The notes under the pieces were generated by a model, which worked only from the letters and a program-made list of their open reading frames with translations, did no database searches and was not told the DNA's origin. This document shows, piece by piece, positions 21,437-32,870 of a stretch of 64,000 bases of DNA. This stretch comes from Zygnema cylindricum (taxonomy: Eukaryota > Streptophyta > Zygnematophyceae > Zygnematales > Zygnemataceae): positions 1 through 64,000 of the forward strand of contig JBBHKE010001580.1 in the NCBI GenBank assembly GCA_037447655.1, in the 5' to 3' direction. Numbering within the stretch: position 1 is the stretch's first letter; every line of letters starts with the position of its first letter. Made by a program: the position numbers and the translations under genes.

Positions 21437-22290
21437 GGTTATGGGCCCACCCTCTAGGGTGCCCACCTTTAATGTATCTGGGTTCATCTATTGGGAAGCC
21501 TTGATGATGGGAGCTTTGTGCGAAAAACGATATTGGGGTATCGTCAGTGGACAAGTGAAATCTCCACCTTCGAGAACTCCACCAGGATTTGGAGGAGGAA
21601 GGTTTCTTGCAGCAACAGCTGCCTCACCGGAGGAGGCAGATCATGGGGACACTAGTGTGTCCGAAAAGGGGAAAGGGAAGGAGACACCCCTCACTCCTAT
21701 TGCCACAGTCCCGGGAACGGCGACCATGAAGACCGCGAAGAAAGATACTCAATTGTGGGAGGATGTAAACATGGCTGCCAAGAACTTCATTCTAAGGCAC
21801 CTCACTCAAGCTTTGGCCACTCCTCATCTTCACATTTACAAGGCCGAGGAGTTGTGGGTGAGTTTGGTGGAGATTTATAGAGTTGGAACTATTCAGGAGC
21901 TCCAGTTGGCTGAGCAAAAGCTAGTGAGTTACACTTCCAAAGAAAGAAAGAAGTTAGATAACTGTAATGATCTTTCTTGTTTGTATATGAAGATGGAAAG
22001 TGTCAGATGGACAGGTACAATGAAAATGAAAGTTAACACCCTTATCATGAAGTAACCAGATGAGTACGATAACATAGTGTACCACGTACAGGAAATGGCT
22101 GATAGTTTATGGAAATGGAACACAATGGTCAGCATGATACTTGTGGAGGAAAACATAATGGAGATTAGGAGAGGAGGAAAGAGAATTCAAGCTCTAGCAG
22201 TAGGAGGGGACCGATGGGGGAAAGACCCGAAGAAACCGTACAAAGGGGAAAGAGATCATTCTAGAGGACCGAGGCCCCGAAAGGGTCTTT
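21417..22290 (+). pseudogene. Copia-2 Gag
   Basis: Two in-frame starts exist: one at 21417 inside the LTR and one at 21441 inside the primer-binding site. The protein has an FIYWEALMMGALCEKRYWGIV block, an acidic/basic linker, and the conserved WEDVNMAAKNFILRHLTQAL and ELWVSLVEIYRVGTIQELQL helices of copia Gag. The frame is open to about 22053, where a stop replaces a residue before PDEYDN. It then resumes in the same region. Confidence 0.8.
21437..21451 (+). other. Copia-2 primer-binding site (anticodon stem-loop of initiator tRNA-Met)
   Basis: GGTTATGGGCCCACC directly abuts the LTR and complements the 15-nt anticodon stem-loop stretch of plant initiator tRNA-Met. The ATG inside it (21441-21443) is in frame with gag. 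Confidence 0.85.
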
Positions 22291-25200
22291 GTCATTTTTG
22301 CAAAAAGCTGGGACACTTCATCGCAGACTGTGTCAAGCTATCGGAGCTGAGGCTCCAAGAGAACCGTGGAGGGGGTTCTTCCGGAGGGAAGAAAAAGGCA
22401 CTTGTGGTTACAAAAGTGACAGGAGAAATCGAGGATGAGTCTTTTGTGGAGGATGGGGAGCTTTTTCTTGAAGAGAATCTGGAGGAGAAGGAGATCCCTC
22501 GTAGACAAAAATGTGCCCTTAGAGCAATTCGGGAGGCTCCACAGGAAGGATGGATCATCGACTTAGGTGCATCCATCCATATGTGTCATGATAAGGAACT
22601 CTTCACTAAGCTAAGAAAGATCCCTACTGTAGAGATAGAGTATGGGGATGGGAGAGTGGTTACTACAAATCTAGTGGGATCAGTAGATCTGAAAGTCTTA
22701 GTGGAGGGTAAGACTTCTATACTTACATTCTAAAATGTACTCTACATTCCTCAGCTGAGTAAAAATCTTGTCTCTACGTCTGTGTTAGATGACAAAGCGT
22801 TTGATACCTTCACTAGAAAAGGAGTCGTTGCAGCTAAGTATGGGGATGAAGTTTACTTCACGGCAGATAAGGGTATCCAAGGAATGTTTAGGCTTAACCT
22901 GAGTAATTAAAAGAAGAATGCTTATTATGTTGGTGTTCCTAAGTTGATGATTTGGCATAAGCGATTGTGGCATGTACATTTTGATAGGTTGAGGGAAATG
23001 AAAAAGCTTGGGGTAGTAGAAGGCATGCAGTTTGGGGATAATGAAATGATGTAGATTGTAGTGGCTGTGCTCTAGGTAAGGCTCACAAACTTCCCTTTCC
23101 CAAAGCCGCCACATATAGAGGTGAGAAAGTATTAGATTTGATCCACACATATATTTGGGGACCAGCAAAAGTACCTTCGGTTGGAGGAAAAAGGTTTAGG
23201 ATGACAATAACCGATGACTGGTCTAGATACTCTAGAGTATACTTTCTAAAAACAAAGTCTGAAGCATCAACTCACTTCAAAGAATATAAAGCATGGAGTT
23301 AGAAGTTGCATGAAACCCCCATTAAGAGGATAAGGAGTGATAATGGGGGGGAATATACCTCTAACTAGTTTGAGGAATATCTGAGAGATGTGGGAGTATA
23401 GCACCAGAAAACTGTACCATATAACCCAGAACAAAATGGGGTAGTTGAGAGGTTGTATCGAACACTAGGAGATAGTGCATGCAGTATGTTGGTCGACAAG
23501 AAAATAGGAAAGAGATTTTGGGCAGAGGCAATGAACTGTGCCAACTACATTAAGAATAGAGTCCTTACCTCAGCTCTAAAGGGAGTGACACCTTATGAGA
23601 GATGGGTTGAAAGGAAACCAGATATTTCACACCTTAAAGTGTTCGGTAGCCAAGTTTACAGTCTTGACACAGATAAGAAAAACTGGAAACTAGATGCTAA
23701 GGGAAAACCTGGATACTTTGTGGGATATGATGAGGATGTTAACGGGTATAAAGTCTATGACTTAGCAAAGAAAGATATCATCCTGGTAAAACTCGTAGTT
23801 GTTATGGATGAAGGAAAGTCATTTGATCCCTTCAAATATACAAAGAAGATAAAAATCAGATTCGAGTCCGAAAGTGAGGAGAACTTGGTCATTCCCATAA
23901 GAGACATGAGTGAAACCGTGATTGCAGATTCAGGGGAGATCCGAGATACAAAAGACTCACCGAAAACCTCACATACTCCTATGGACCTCAAGGAGATAGA
24001 AGAAGGGGGACCAGAACCAGCTTTCATGGACAGGGAGCCGATGAGACAGTGAGAAGAAATCCAAGACTTCCATCCATTCCAGCTTTGGAGTTTGAGGGAG
24101 GAAGGAGGAGCACCAAAAGGATACAAGAAAAACAGGTCGCTCATAAGGTAACTAAGCTATCTCACCCAGATGAGCCTTAGTCTTACTCGGAGGCAGTGAA
24201 TAGTCCAAAGAAATAATGATGGATTAGAGCCATAAATGATGAGATGGCTTCTATCATGGAAGCAAATACTTGGGAACTAGCGGATTGTCCTCCAAACAGA
24301 AAACCTATTGGGTATAAATAGGTATTTAAACTAAAACTGAACCCAGATAATACTATTAAGAGATATAAGGCTCGATTGGTAGCGAAGGGGTTCACCCAAC
24401 AGGAGGGGATTAACTATGAGGTTACCTTTGCTCTAGTTGTTCGGTTCCCATTAGTATGGATTCTCCTCAGTCTGGCAGCAGCGGAAGACATGGAAATTCA
24501 CCAGATGGACTTTAACACTGCTTTTCTTAATGGTGAGTTAGAGGAAGAAATTTTCATGAGACAACCCGAGGGGTTCGTGGAAGAAGGAGAAGAGAGCAAA
24601 GTTTGCAGGTTCATAAAGTCCTTATATGGACTAAAGCAGGCTCCCCGACAGTGGAATAAGAAACTAGATGAGTTTCTTATCGGTTTGGGATATATCCGTA
24701 TCGACTCTGACAATTCTATCTATATGTTTGAAGATGAGAATGGTGTCATTTTTATTGCAATATATGTGGATGATCGGCTTGTGTTGAGTAAATCTTTGGA
24801 AAAGATCAATAGGCTAAAGAAAGATCTTAGGGGCAGATTTGATATGAAGGATTTAGGGGAGGCAAAATATATTTTGGGGATCCAAATGGAGAGAGATAGG
24901 GGGAAGAAGATTATCAGACTTACTCAGAAAGAGCAATAGGAAATATGCTTGAGAAATTCCAGATGGAAAATGCTAACAGTTGTACCACTCCCATGGACTT
25001 GAAAAAAATAAGTGATGGGAGTGTCGAAAGAGGAGGGATGATCTTAGACGATCAGATGAGTCCAGAGGAGAAAGAGTTTATGAATTCTATCCCTTATAGA
25101 CAGGTCGTAGGTAGTTTAATTTATTTTATAAACTGTACCATACCGGACATAGCGGCACGAGTTGGAGTACTCAGTAGGAGTCTTAATGATCCTAGGAAGA

Positions 25201-25727
25201 GAGACTGGGAGGTAGCCAAGAGAGTCATGAGATATCTGGTTGGAACCAGAGAATTATGGTTGCATTTGGGAGGGGAGCACACTGATATCACCATTTGGAG
25301 TGATGCCAGTTATGGGGATGCACCTATGAGAAGTTGCACATTTGGATATGTTTTGTATGTGGGAGAAGGTGCTTGCTGTTGGAGCAATAAGCAACGAAAG
25401 GTGGTTGCACAGTCTACTATGGAGGCTGAGTATACGGCGTCTTGTTCTGCTGTAAAAGAACTAATTTGGGTGAAGTCATTGTTGCAAGAATTGGGATATA
25501 TGAAGGAGGGAGTGCATGAAATCTTTTGCGATAATCAAGCTGCAATCGCAATTGCAGCCAATCCAAAACACCATTTCAAAGCAAAACATATGGACATAAG
25601 ATTAAGCTTCGCAAAAGAAAAAGTTGAAAATAAAATTTTAAATCTTATGTATACACCTGATGAAGAAATGGTGGCTTACATGATGACCAAACCTGTGCCC
25701 TCTCCCAAATTAAAATATTGTCGATAA
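22291..25727 (+). pseudogene. Copia-2 Pol: knuckle, protease, integrase, RT, RNase H
   Basis: Domain order is the CHFCKKLGHFIADC knuckle, protease (IIDLGASIHMC, with Ser of DSG replaced by Leu), GAG-pre-integrase (WHKRLWHVHFDRLREM), integrase (SDNGGEY and PEQNGVVERL), RT with YVDDRLVLSKS, and RNase H (SDASYGDAP, QSTMEAEY, CDNQAA). Stops at about 22731, 23299, 23366, 23399, 24049, 24178 and 24319, plus frameshifts near 23050 and 24935, kill it. Several stops are TAG where the relatives have CAG or TGG codons. Confidence 0.88.
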
Positions 25728-25763
25728 AAATGCTAGTTGAAAGAAAAATTAAAATAAAACTAG

Positions 25764-25776
25764 AAAATAAGGGGAG
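25764..25776 (+). other. Copia-2 polypurine tract
   Basis: AAAATAAGGGGAG immediately precedes the 3' LTR TG. It is the plus-strand primer site. Confidence 0.8.
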
Positions 25777-26814
25777 TGTTGAAATTAATAGATTTCTAGA
25801 GTATTTTCTAGGTTTAAATATGTTAGTATAAAAGAAAAAAAAAGAACGGGCAGCCTGCCTCCACCTCTCCTCTCTCTAGCCCCCATACTTGTTGTAGTCA
25901 CTGAAGGATAGAGAGGTGGTTGATCCATGGCTGTCTTAGTTCAACAGGCAGTTATTTTTAGTACGTTACTAAAAACATACCTGACGGATCCGGGATTTGA
26001 TCTCGGTACTTGCGGTTCTTCAAGTTGGCCGATAGCGGTCAGCTTTATCCTATAAGACTACGACTAATGCTAAGTGATATAGTATGTGATAGATATATAT
26101 ATATTTAGGGAGGAACAAATCAATTTAACTAAAACTGTATACGGCATGCATAGATACAGTTTTATGAAAGTACAAAGTACGATTCTATTTCGAAACGGAT
26201 ACCACACATTTTGTTTCGACAGTGAACCAAATGTCGCGCAAGTATTTAAAACGGCTAAGATTGCGTCTCGCTGCAAATCCAACGGCGCACATCATCGCCG
26301 AAATCTCGGAGTGGTCACTTTGGCGTTTTGTGACGTGGCATGACCTGGAGCCACGTGGAGAGATGACATTCGGTCATGGGAATTTCGAGGAATGTACGGA
26401 CGAGTGAAAAGAAGACACGCGTCCGCTTAATAGCCTTGTCGTACATAGGCCGTACGAAAGGTACACCGAGAGTAGTACTTTTTGATACAGTACAGTAATT
26501 TGATTGGTCTGTACTTCAGTAGATAGAAGTTATTAGAGGGAATCAGGACTTAGAAAATTTTGGTAGGTAGTCACCTCTCCCTTAGAGAGTTTGTACAAAT
26601 TGGCTTTTTTACTGCCTCATAACTTATCAGCTGGTTAGCCGTTTTCAGTGATTCTTTTTGCTAGAGACTCAAGGGAGTCCAGGCTGCATAAGGGTGCACT
26701 CAAACTGTCATTTTGCCTTCTTGCACATCAGTGGTTGTGGCTTGAAGTGGGTTAGTTAAATACTATCTAGAGGCTTCTTGTATTATGTGGTCCAATGAAA
26801 GACACAGAATTGCA
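25777..26814 (+). repeat. Copia-2 3' LTR
   Basis: 1038 bp, collinear with 20390-21436 with scattered differences and a shorter AT run near 26093. About twelve GTAC tetramers are present. Confidence 0.9.
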
Positions 26815-26819
26815 AAAGA

Positions 26820-27305
26820 AACAATAGCCATCATGAATACATTGGAAGTTTGGAAGTGTTACGTTCAAGGGAAGCGGATCATTGTGATTACTGACCACTA
26901 TACGTTACAGTATCTACAAACAGAGTTGAAGTTATATAAGGAACAGGCTAGGTGGATGACATTCCTACACATTTTCGGACCGGAGTTAGCCATCGAATAC
27001 AAGGTGGGTAAGACGAATCCTGCTAATGCTTTGTCAAAGAGACCAGGCGTTGCTGCGTTGACTGAGGCGGATATATCGCAGCTATTGTAGGAGGCATGGA
27101 CGAAACTTTGAAAGTGGATACTATCGCAGCCAACAAACTTAACGACCAAAAAGTCAACACTGTCACGAATATATTGCAAGTGGCTAAAAAGTGGCTGGAA
27201 AGAATTAAGGCGTCATACTTAGGCGACGACACAATCGCGAAACTCGTCAAAAGAAAGATATTTGATCAAACTGCCAACGGCATGTGGAGATACAAACTGA
27301 GTTAG
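26820..27305 (+). pseudogene. Chromovirus RNase H and integrase linker
   Basis: The frame resumes after Copia-2 with TIAIMNTLEVWKCYVQGKRI, ITDHYTLQYLQ and the ALSKRP end of the RNase H/tether region. A TAG at about 27088 and frameshifts follow, leading towards the integrase zinc finger. Confidence 0.8.
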
Positions 27306-27339
27306 ACAACCTGATTGTATATTTTGAGAAATCAAGAGT

Positions 27340-28743
27340 TACTACATAGTATCTTGATATTAAGCCATGAAAAACCCCTCAGCGGACACTTCGGGCGAGA
27401 CTAAATTTGATTTGAGTTGTTAAAGCGCACTATTTGCCAAATATTACAAAGGACATTGCGGAGTATGTCCAAACCTGTGACTCCTGCAACAGGAATAAAA
27501 CGGATCTAGGTCGTCAAGGACACTTACAGCCCCTTCCAACGCCATCCGCCCCTTGGGAAGCAATCTTGATGGACTTTGTCGTCGCTCTTCCATTAACACC
27601 AGATGGCTATGACTCCATTTTTTTTGTCGTCGACTATCTTACGAAGATGGCCCATTTCCTCCCCACAAAAACCACGGCTATAGCTGAAGATGTCGCAAAT
27701 CTCTTCTTCTGTGAGATATTCCGTCACCACGCACTTCTTAAGAAGATTGTCAGCGACCTCGACCAAAAATTCGTTAGTTACTTCTAGAGGAATCTTTTTG
27801 TTGTTTGTGGAACATAGTTGGCTATGTCCACCGCTTATCACCGTCAGACGGATGGAAAAACAGAGAGAGTGAACAAGACATTGGAGGAAGCCCTGCGCGT
27901 TTACGTGTCGGTACACCAGACAGATTGGTCAAAACATCTGACGACGATTAAAGTTGCGTACAATAGTGCAATCCATTCATCCACTTATGCTACGCCCTTC
28001 TCTCTCAAAAGAAAACAGCCAACCCTTCCCCAAAATCTGATCGCAACCAACTGTAGCACACCTGCCGCAGTAGACTTTGCCGAAACGCTGCGTGTCAATT
28101 TGGAAAAAGCGGCAACATTCCTCCAACAGGCGAAGAGCCGTCATAAATCGCAAGCCAACACTCATCACAAGGACATTGACTTTTGTGTTGGGGACAGAGT
28201 TCAGCTTAATATGGCAAACGTATCCCTCCCACATACCCTTTCTACAAAATAAGTGCCGAGATTTACACGATCGTTTACTGTGCTATCCAAAAAAAATGAG
28301 GTTGCTTACAAACTCGACATTCGTTTGGCCTCGAAAATACACGTTGTCTTTCATGTGTCCCTCCTCAAGCCATTCCGCAACCCCGATTCACTTTTCCCAA
28401 ATCGGCTTTGCCATACACCTCTTCCCCTTGTTCAAAATACCACGTATGAATATGCTGTGGAAGAGATTCTCCAGTCCCACCGATTACAACGAGGGCGGTC
28501 CAATACTACTCAGTACCTAGTTCGTTGGAAAGGTTACAATGCGGAAGATGATTCTTGGGTTGATGAAAAAGATCTTCATGCCCCAGAATTACTATGTGGA
28601 ATTGAAGCAGAGTGCGAAGACTCGGCCTACAAAGAGGGGCAGACACAACGGACGCCTAAAAAAAATGAATTGCATTGTCGCAACCGTCGCAGTCATCTTG
28701 GGGGCTCAGCAATGAAACGCAACAACGTTGACGAAAGACCGTA
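27340..28743 (+). pseudogene. Chromovirus integrase with C-terminal chromodomain
   Basis: The HHCC finger keeps its CDSC half (about 27475-27490). The core shows MDFV, DLDQKFVSYF and a DGKTERVN block carrying the D,D,E acidic residues. A GPY/F-like region leads to a chromodomain at about 28440-28610: YEYAVEEILQSHR, a QYLVRWKGY strand and EDDSWVDEKDL. Chromodomains target integration to heterochromatin in chromoviruses. Stops at about 27787, 27822 and 28250 and a frameshift break the protein. Confidence 0.88.
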
Positions 28744-28955
28744 GCGCTTTCGCTGCGTAGCCACGGGATCACAAAATAGCACCTACGTTGTTAGAGAATT
28801 GCAGCATCGCAGCTGCGATAACAGAGGATCGCAACAGCGAAATTGTGAGTCGCAACGTTGGCCACATCGAACCCGTGATATCGCCGCAGTATCCCAATTG
28901 GCGAAGTTTCAAACGTTGTGATACCCTGGAACACTAAGACGCAGGGAAGGTTTCG
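28744..28955. other. Spacer between chromodomain and accessory frame
   Basis: A GC-richer spacer with repeated GCAGC and GCTGCG motifs similar to those in the LTRs. No frame is visible. Confidence 0.5.
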
Positions 28956-30410
28956 ATGATGAGACGTACAAACCCCCCAACTAAAGCTACCATCAACCCT
29001 CTTGACAAATCTAGTAGCGGCAATCTTGAGAACCTCTCGCTTAATACCACCTGCCTACCTGCACTTATCGATTTACAAGAACTCTCAACCACAATAGCGT
29101 CCATGTCATCATCATCCTCTCCACCACTGAAAAGAAGGAGAATAGTCCGGAGGGGAAATGACGATATGCCCTATCGGGACAACCTTTTGGCCGCAGCCGA
29201 GGCCATGGTAGAGGCAGACCGGAGTCGAGCAATAACGGAGGAAGAGGAAGAGGTAGAAGCGGCTATTGGCGAGGAAGACACAGGTGGAAGCACTGGAGGG
29301 GAAGGATCAAAAAATTCGCAAGACCCGGAGTATAACCCACTCTCAGAGGGTGACCGCGAAGATGAAGAGGATCATGAACTCTCAGATGCCGATGAACTAG
29401 AGCGGAAAGCGACACCCCCACCAATAGAGGAACGTGCCTTGGATCAAGAGGTGATGAGAGACCCTAACAAGGAAAGTACCGCAAAATGAGCAGTCTTTGG
29501 AGAGCTCCAAATAGAAAGCGAAGGAGCATTATCTTAGGGAGGATGACGTATTTGTCCTCCGAAGGGAAGAAGGGGAAAGGGAGGAAGAGAGTGAAAGGGA
29601 ATAACAAATTTCTGACTTACTAATTCCTCTACCCATAGACTCTCAGAACCTCGACCTCACTTTCAACTTTGCGAAAGAGTTCTACTATAACCCTACAAAG
29701 TGGCCAGCGGAGCGGCGAACGGGGAAACGCGAGGAACCACTCAACATTCCTGCCGGTGAACCTTCTCACCGCGTGTGGAATTTTATGCGTACAAAGGACC
29801 TAAGAAACAATCATAATGGGGGTTACGTCCAGCTGAACCCTCACGTCTTGCCGTTTGTGGAGGTGGTCGAGGACCACAACCGATACCGGGTGGACATCCC
29901 CGGGTTGCTTCAAAAATATCCTTGGGATGTCCGCCTCTATGATATCATCTCACGCCCGAGGTGCGAGCACTCAAACTGGATCGGAAAAATGCGTTGCAGC
30001 GGGCCCGAGCTGCCAGGAAGCACGTTTTGTTCAAATTGAACAATATACCGCGGTGGGAGGCCGAAGTGGAGGAAGAAGAGCAGGAACTAGCGGAAACGAA
30101 TCCATCTTCCACGAGTCCAACACCGGTCGGACCTGTACCAGAATAGCCCTAGCCAAAACCAGAGCACCGCGGATCGCTCCCGAGGAAGGAGACGAGAAAC
30201 TAGGGTAGCGAATCACTCGGCGGCGGCTGGTAGCAGTCGATCATCGCACTAGCCTCTCGGAAAAGAGATGTGAAGACCTACAAAGCTACATTGATGACCT
30301 GCGGGATAACCACCAACAATTTCTTTGGAGGTTTAATGCGCTCTATCAAGAATTCCACGATTACTGAAGCGAGATGAACCAAAAACTTCGACAAATGCAG
30401 TTTCCCTAAC
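28956..30410 (+). pseudogene. Unrecognised accessory reading frame of the chromovirus
   Basis: Downstream of the chromodomain and before the 3' LTR a third frame can be followed for about 1.4 kb with breaks. Part 1 (28956-29489, 178 codons) has a Ser-rich segment, a basic KRRRIVRR cluster that could be a nuclear-localisation signal, and a long Glu/Asp-rich tail. Part 2 (about 29535-29965) has LDLTFNFAKEFYYNPTKWP and then WNFMRTKDL and KYPWDVRLYDI. Part 3 (about 29960-30400) is basic and helical (ALQRARAARKHVLFKLN), ending in a likely coiled coil (DLQSYIDDLRDNHQQFLWRF). I do not recognise the protein. Chromoviruses usually end with the chromodomain, so this is an extra gene or captured host sequence. 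It contains a TAA and at least two frameshifts. Confidence 0.5.
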
Positions 30411-30468
30411 GAGCAACATTTAGCGCGACGCTGAATTCTTAGTGGGAGGAATTCTTAGAGGGAGGCAC

Positions 30469-30944
30469 AATAACAGGGTTACAGAAAGGAAGCAGAGTTA
30501 AGAAGCTGCTTTAGCTGTGATGTCAAACTAGTGCAGCATAGCAACATAGAAACGCAGTATAGCAGCAGAGCAATGCAACTTAACAGCAAAGCAATGTAGC
30601 AAAATGTATATTGAACTGTTTTGTTCTAGAACCTAGTGAGGATAGGGTGTGGTTAATGAAGAGTGTCCACGTGTATATAGTTGACCAGCTGTAGTACCGA
30701 ATTAACTAGCAAGTAACTAGTTTAAATAATGGGTAGACTTAGTGAACAGACACTCTTTTGCGAGTAGACTTCTCCCATGAAGTAATCAATTTTGTAATTC
30801 ATTTCTCGCAGAAATATAAACTTTCAAGCTTTTCATTGCGTGTGTTGTGTACTCTGTGGGCATTTACTGTTGCTACGAGTGAACTCGTGGTTATATTTCG
30901 ATGTGTACTATCGGAGTGTGTGGACTAGTCTCACCCCTTTTACA
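30469..30944 (+). repeat. Chromovirus 3' LTR
   Basis: It aligns with the 5' LTR. The TG start has decayed to AA. Relative to the 5' LTR it lacks minisatellite copies and carries about 57 extra bases (around 30692-30748). A purine-rich GGGAGG tract precedes it (30442-30464). Confidence 0.82.
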
Positions 30945-31100
30945 TCCACCGAAGGTCCCTTCAGATTTTTCTAATGTCACATGCTATTGATGTAACCAGC
31001 TTGGACATTTGTCTTCCTCTTGTCCGAATAAGGACAATCAATGTCATTTTTGCGGTAAGTGGGGGCGTACGAGCCCTCAATGTTATGCGAAATGCATCAA
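30945..31100 (+). pseudogene. Gag of outer LTR retrotransposon, zinc-knuckle part
   Basis: This continues the frame cut at 10732. The first knuckle reads C-Y-stop-C-NQLG-H-LSSS-C (a Trp-type codon became TGA). The second is CHFCGKWGRTSPQC with the His replaced by Arg. Two consecutive CX2CX4HX4C knuckles identify it as a retroelement nucleocapsid. It shows that 10733-30944 is an insertion into this gene. Confidence 0.78.
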
Positions 31101-31109
31101 AAACTGCAA

Positions 31110-32870
31110 AATCTTCTCGTGGCTCTCAAAAACGTGTCATATCCGATTTGGATGAACTCACACGATGTCTTAGATCTGGATCTAGCCAAAGTATCAAGGT
31201 ACAAGGTGTTCAGACAAAAATGAATAATGTATTCAATATGCATAACAAAAAAAAGGTGGATGTAGCATGGGAAAAGGCTTTTTTTGCCAATGGTTTGAAG
31301 TTTTGACTATTAGACAGCCCATGTTTTAAGGCAGCAGTGAAGAAGATCGGGGAAATACAATCGTCTTACAAGTTACCTCAAAGGAATACCTTGAGAAATC
31401 GCCTTCTGTCTGAGACGAAAATTACGATCACTAACGATTTAGCAAGCTATTTCGAGACCTAAAAATCACTAGTGCTTGTATCACATAAGACGGTGGGACG
31501 ACCGTTGATGATCCGCCTCTCTTGAACATTTAAGCAGTCACCCCCAAAGGTGACATGTTTCTCAAGTTGGAAGATACTCAAGGGAAAATCAAGGATGCTG
31601 AATATTTTTGTCAAGTGTTAGAGAAAGGAGTTATTCCAGTGGGGGTCAAGCATGTGGTACAAGTTGTGGCAGATTATGCTTCGTGAACAAGGTTGCCCCC
31701 TCGATGCTCATAGGAAAATATCCTTCCATCACGTGGACGCCATAGGCTGCCCCAGTATTGGACCTAATGTTGGAGGATTAGGGCAAATTATCATTTTTTT
31801 CAACACCTGTCTGAGAGGCGAAGGAGGTGTTGAAATTTATCATGAATCATCACATGACTACAGCCTTTTTCCACAAAATATCCAAACTTAGTCTTTTGAA
31901 ACCTGGAGAGACCAGGTTTGCTACAAATTTTATCATGCTGCAGAGGTTTATACAGGTGAAGGATAGCTTAAATATCTTGATGTTTGACGATGCTTACAAA
32001 CAATTGTTATTGAAATGTACATACAAGTAAAAGGGTGCGAAGATTAAAGGATTTATCCTGAACCCAAAGTTTTGGACGAGAGTGACTGAGGTTGTGATAG
32101 TTTCAAAACTTGTAGTGCGGTTGATGAGGGAGTGCAACAAAGGTAGCCCAAAAGTGGGGAGGGTTTATCATGGATTTTACACTATTGGGGAGTTTTTAGT
32201 AAAGTTATCCAGCAATGGAGGAGCCCGAAATTACGAATGCCTACAGATTTTGGAGGAGCTGAAGGTGTCTTTCATCGCCAGATAGGAGATGGCACATAAC
32301 CCCATATATGCTGTCGGCTTTGTAATCGATCCCGAGTACCCAAGTGATGAGTATGGTCAACTTTCAAATCTGAAAATAAGGGAAGGTTTCCAAATAATGC
32401 TTGATAAATGTTACCTTATGTGGCGGACCAGGCTGCGGCCTACTCCGAGTTGTCTAAGTATAAAGGTTTTGAGGGCATATTTGGGAGAGAGGTGACAAAG
32501 ACTTGTGCTAAGCAGATGCCAGGGTGGAAGCGGTGACAAGAGTTTGGGGTTGTCACCCATATCTTACAAAAAGTAGCAATTAGGATCCTTGGACAGTGCA
32601 CAGTTGCCAGCTCATTTGAGAGGAATTGGTCAACCTATGACCATATTCACTCTAAGAAAAGGAACACATTGACAGCTAAGAGAGCCAATGATTCGGTTTT
32701 GGTTCTAAGCAATCTCAGATTATTACACAACACCAAGGATGTTAGTTATGAAGTATTGTTTTGAGACAACTGTTGGCACTGAAGATGAAGAAGATGCAGC
32801 AGTAGTCATCGTATAACAAATCAAAAGAGGAAGCTTCCACAAATACCGATGGCTGAAGAGAAACTTTGAC
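31110..32870 (+). pseudogene. hAT transposase remnant (DUF659 plus hAT C-terminal dimerisation domain)
   Basis: An N-terminal part (VDVAWEKAFFANGLKF, then SPCFKAAVKKIGEIQSSYKLP) matches DUF659 of plant hAT transposases. The middle has FIMNHHMTTAFFHKISK and LLKPGETRFATNFIMLQRF, diagnostic of the same family. The C-terminal block ILGQCTVASSFERNWSTYDH with HSKKRN is the hAT dimerisation domain (32570-32720). Stops and frameshifts are frequent. The piece starts directly after the gag knuckles, so the hAT copy lies inside or against the outer LTR element. Terminal repeats were not found. Confidence 0.75.

Larger units (their letters stand above)
20390..26814 (+). mobile_element. Copia-2, inserted in chromovirus RNase H
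   Basis: A 6425-bp plus-strand element with LTRs at 20390-21436 and 25777-26814, flanked by AAAGA at 20385-20389 and 26815-26819. Joining the flanks restores the chromovirus RNase H block. Its proteins are close relatives of Copia-1 while its LTR is only distantly similar. It has many single-base stops. Confidence 0.92.
10733..30944 (+). mobile_element. Ty3/gypsy chromovirus, nested host of Copia-1 and Copia-2
   Basis: LTRs lie at 10733-11186 and 30469-30944. Subtracting the two copia guests with their TSDs leaves about 7.3 kb. The order is LTR, primer-binding site, gag, CCHC knuckle, protease, RT, RNase H, integrase, chromodomain, an extra reading frame, a purine-rich tract, LTR. This is the chromovirus arrangement plus an accessory frame. 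The flanks are TCCAT (10728-10732) and TCCAC (30945-30949), a 5-bp duplication with one mismatch. The host reading frame resumes at the right junction. Stops occur throughout, so it is not autonomous. Confidence 0.9.
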
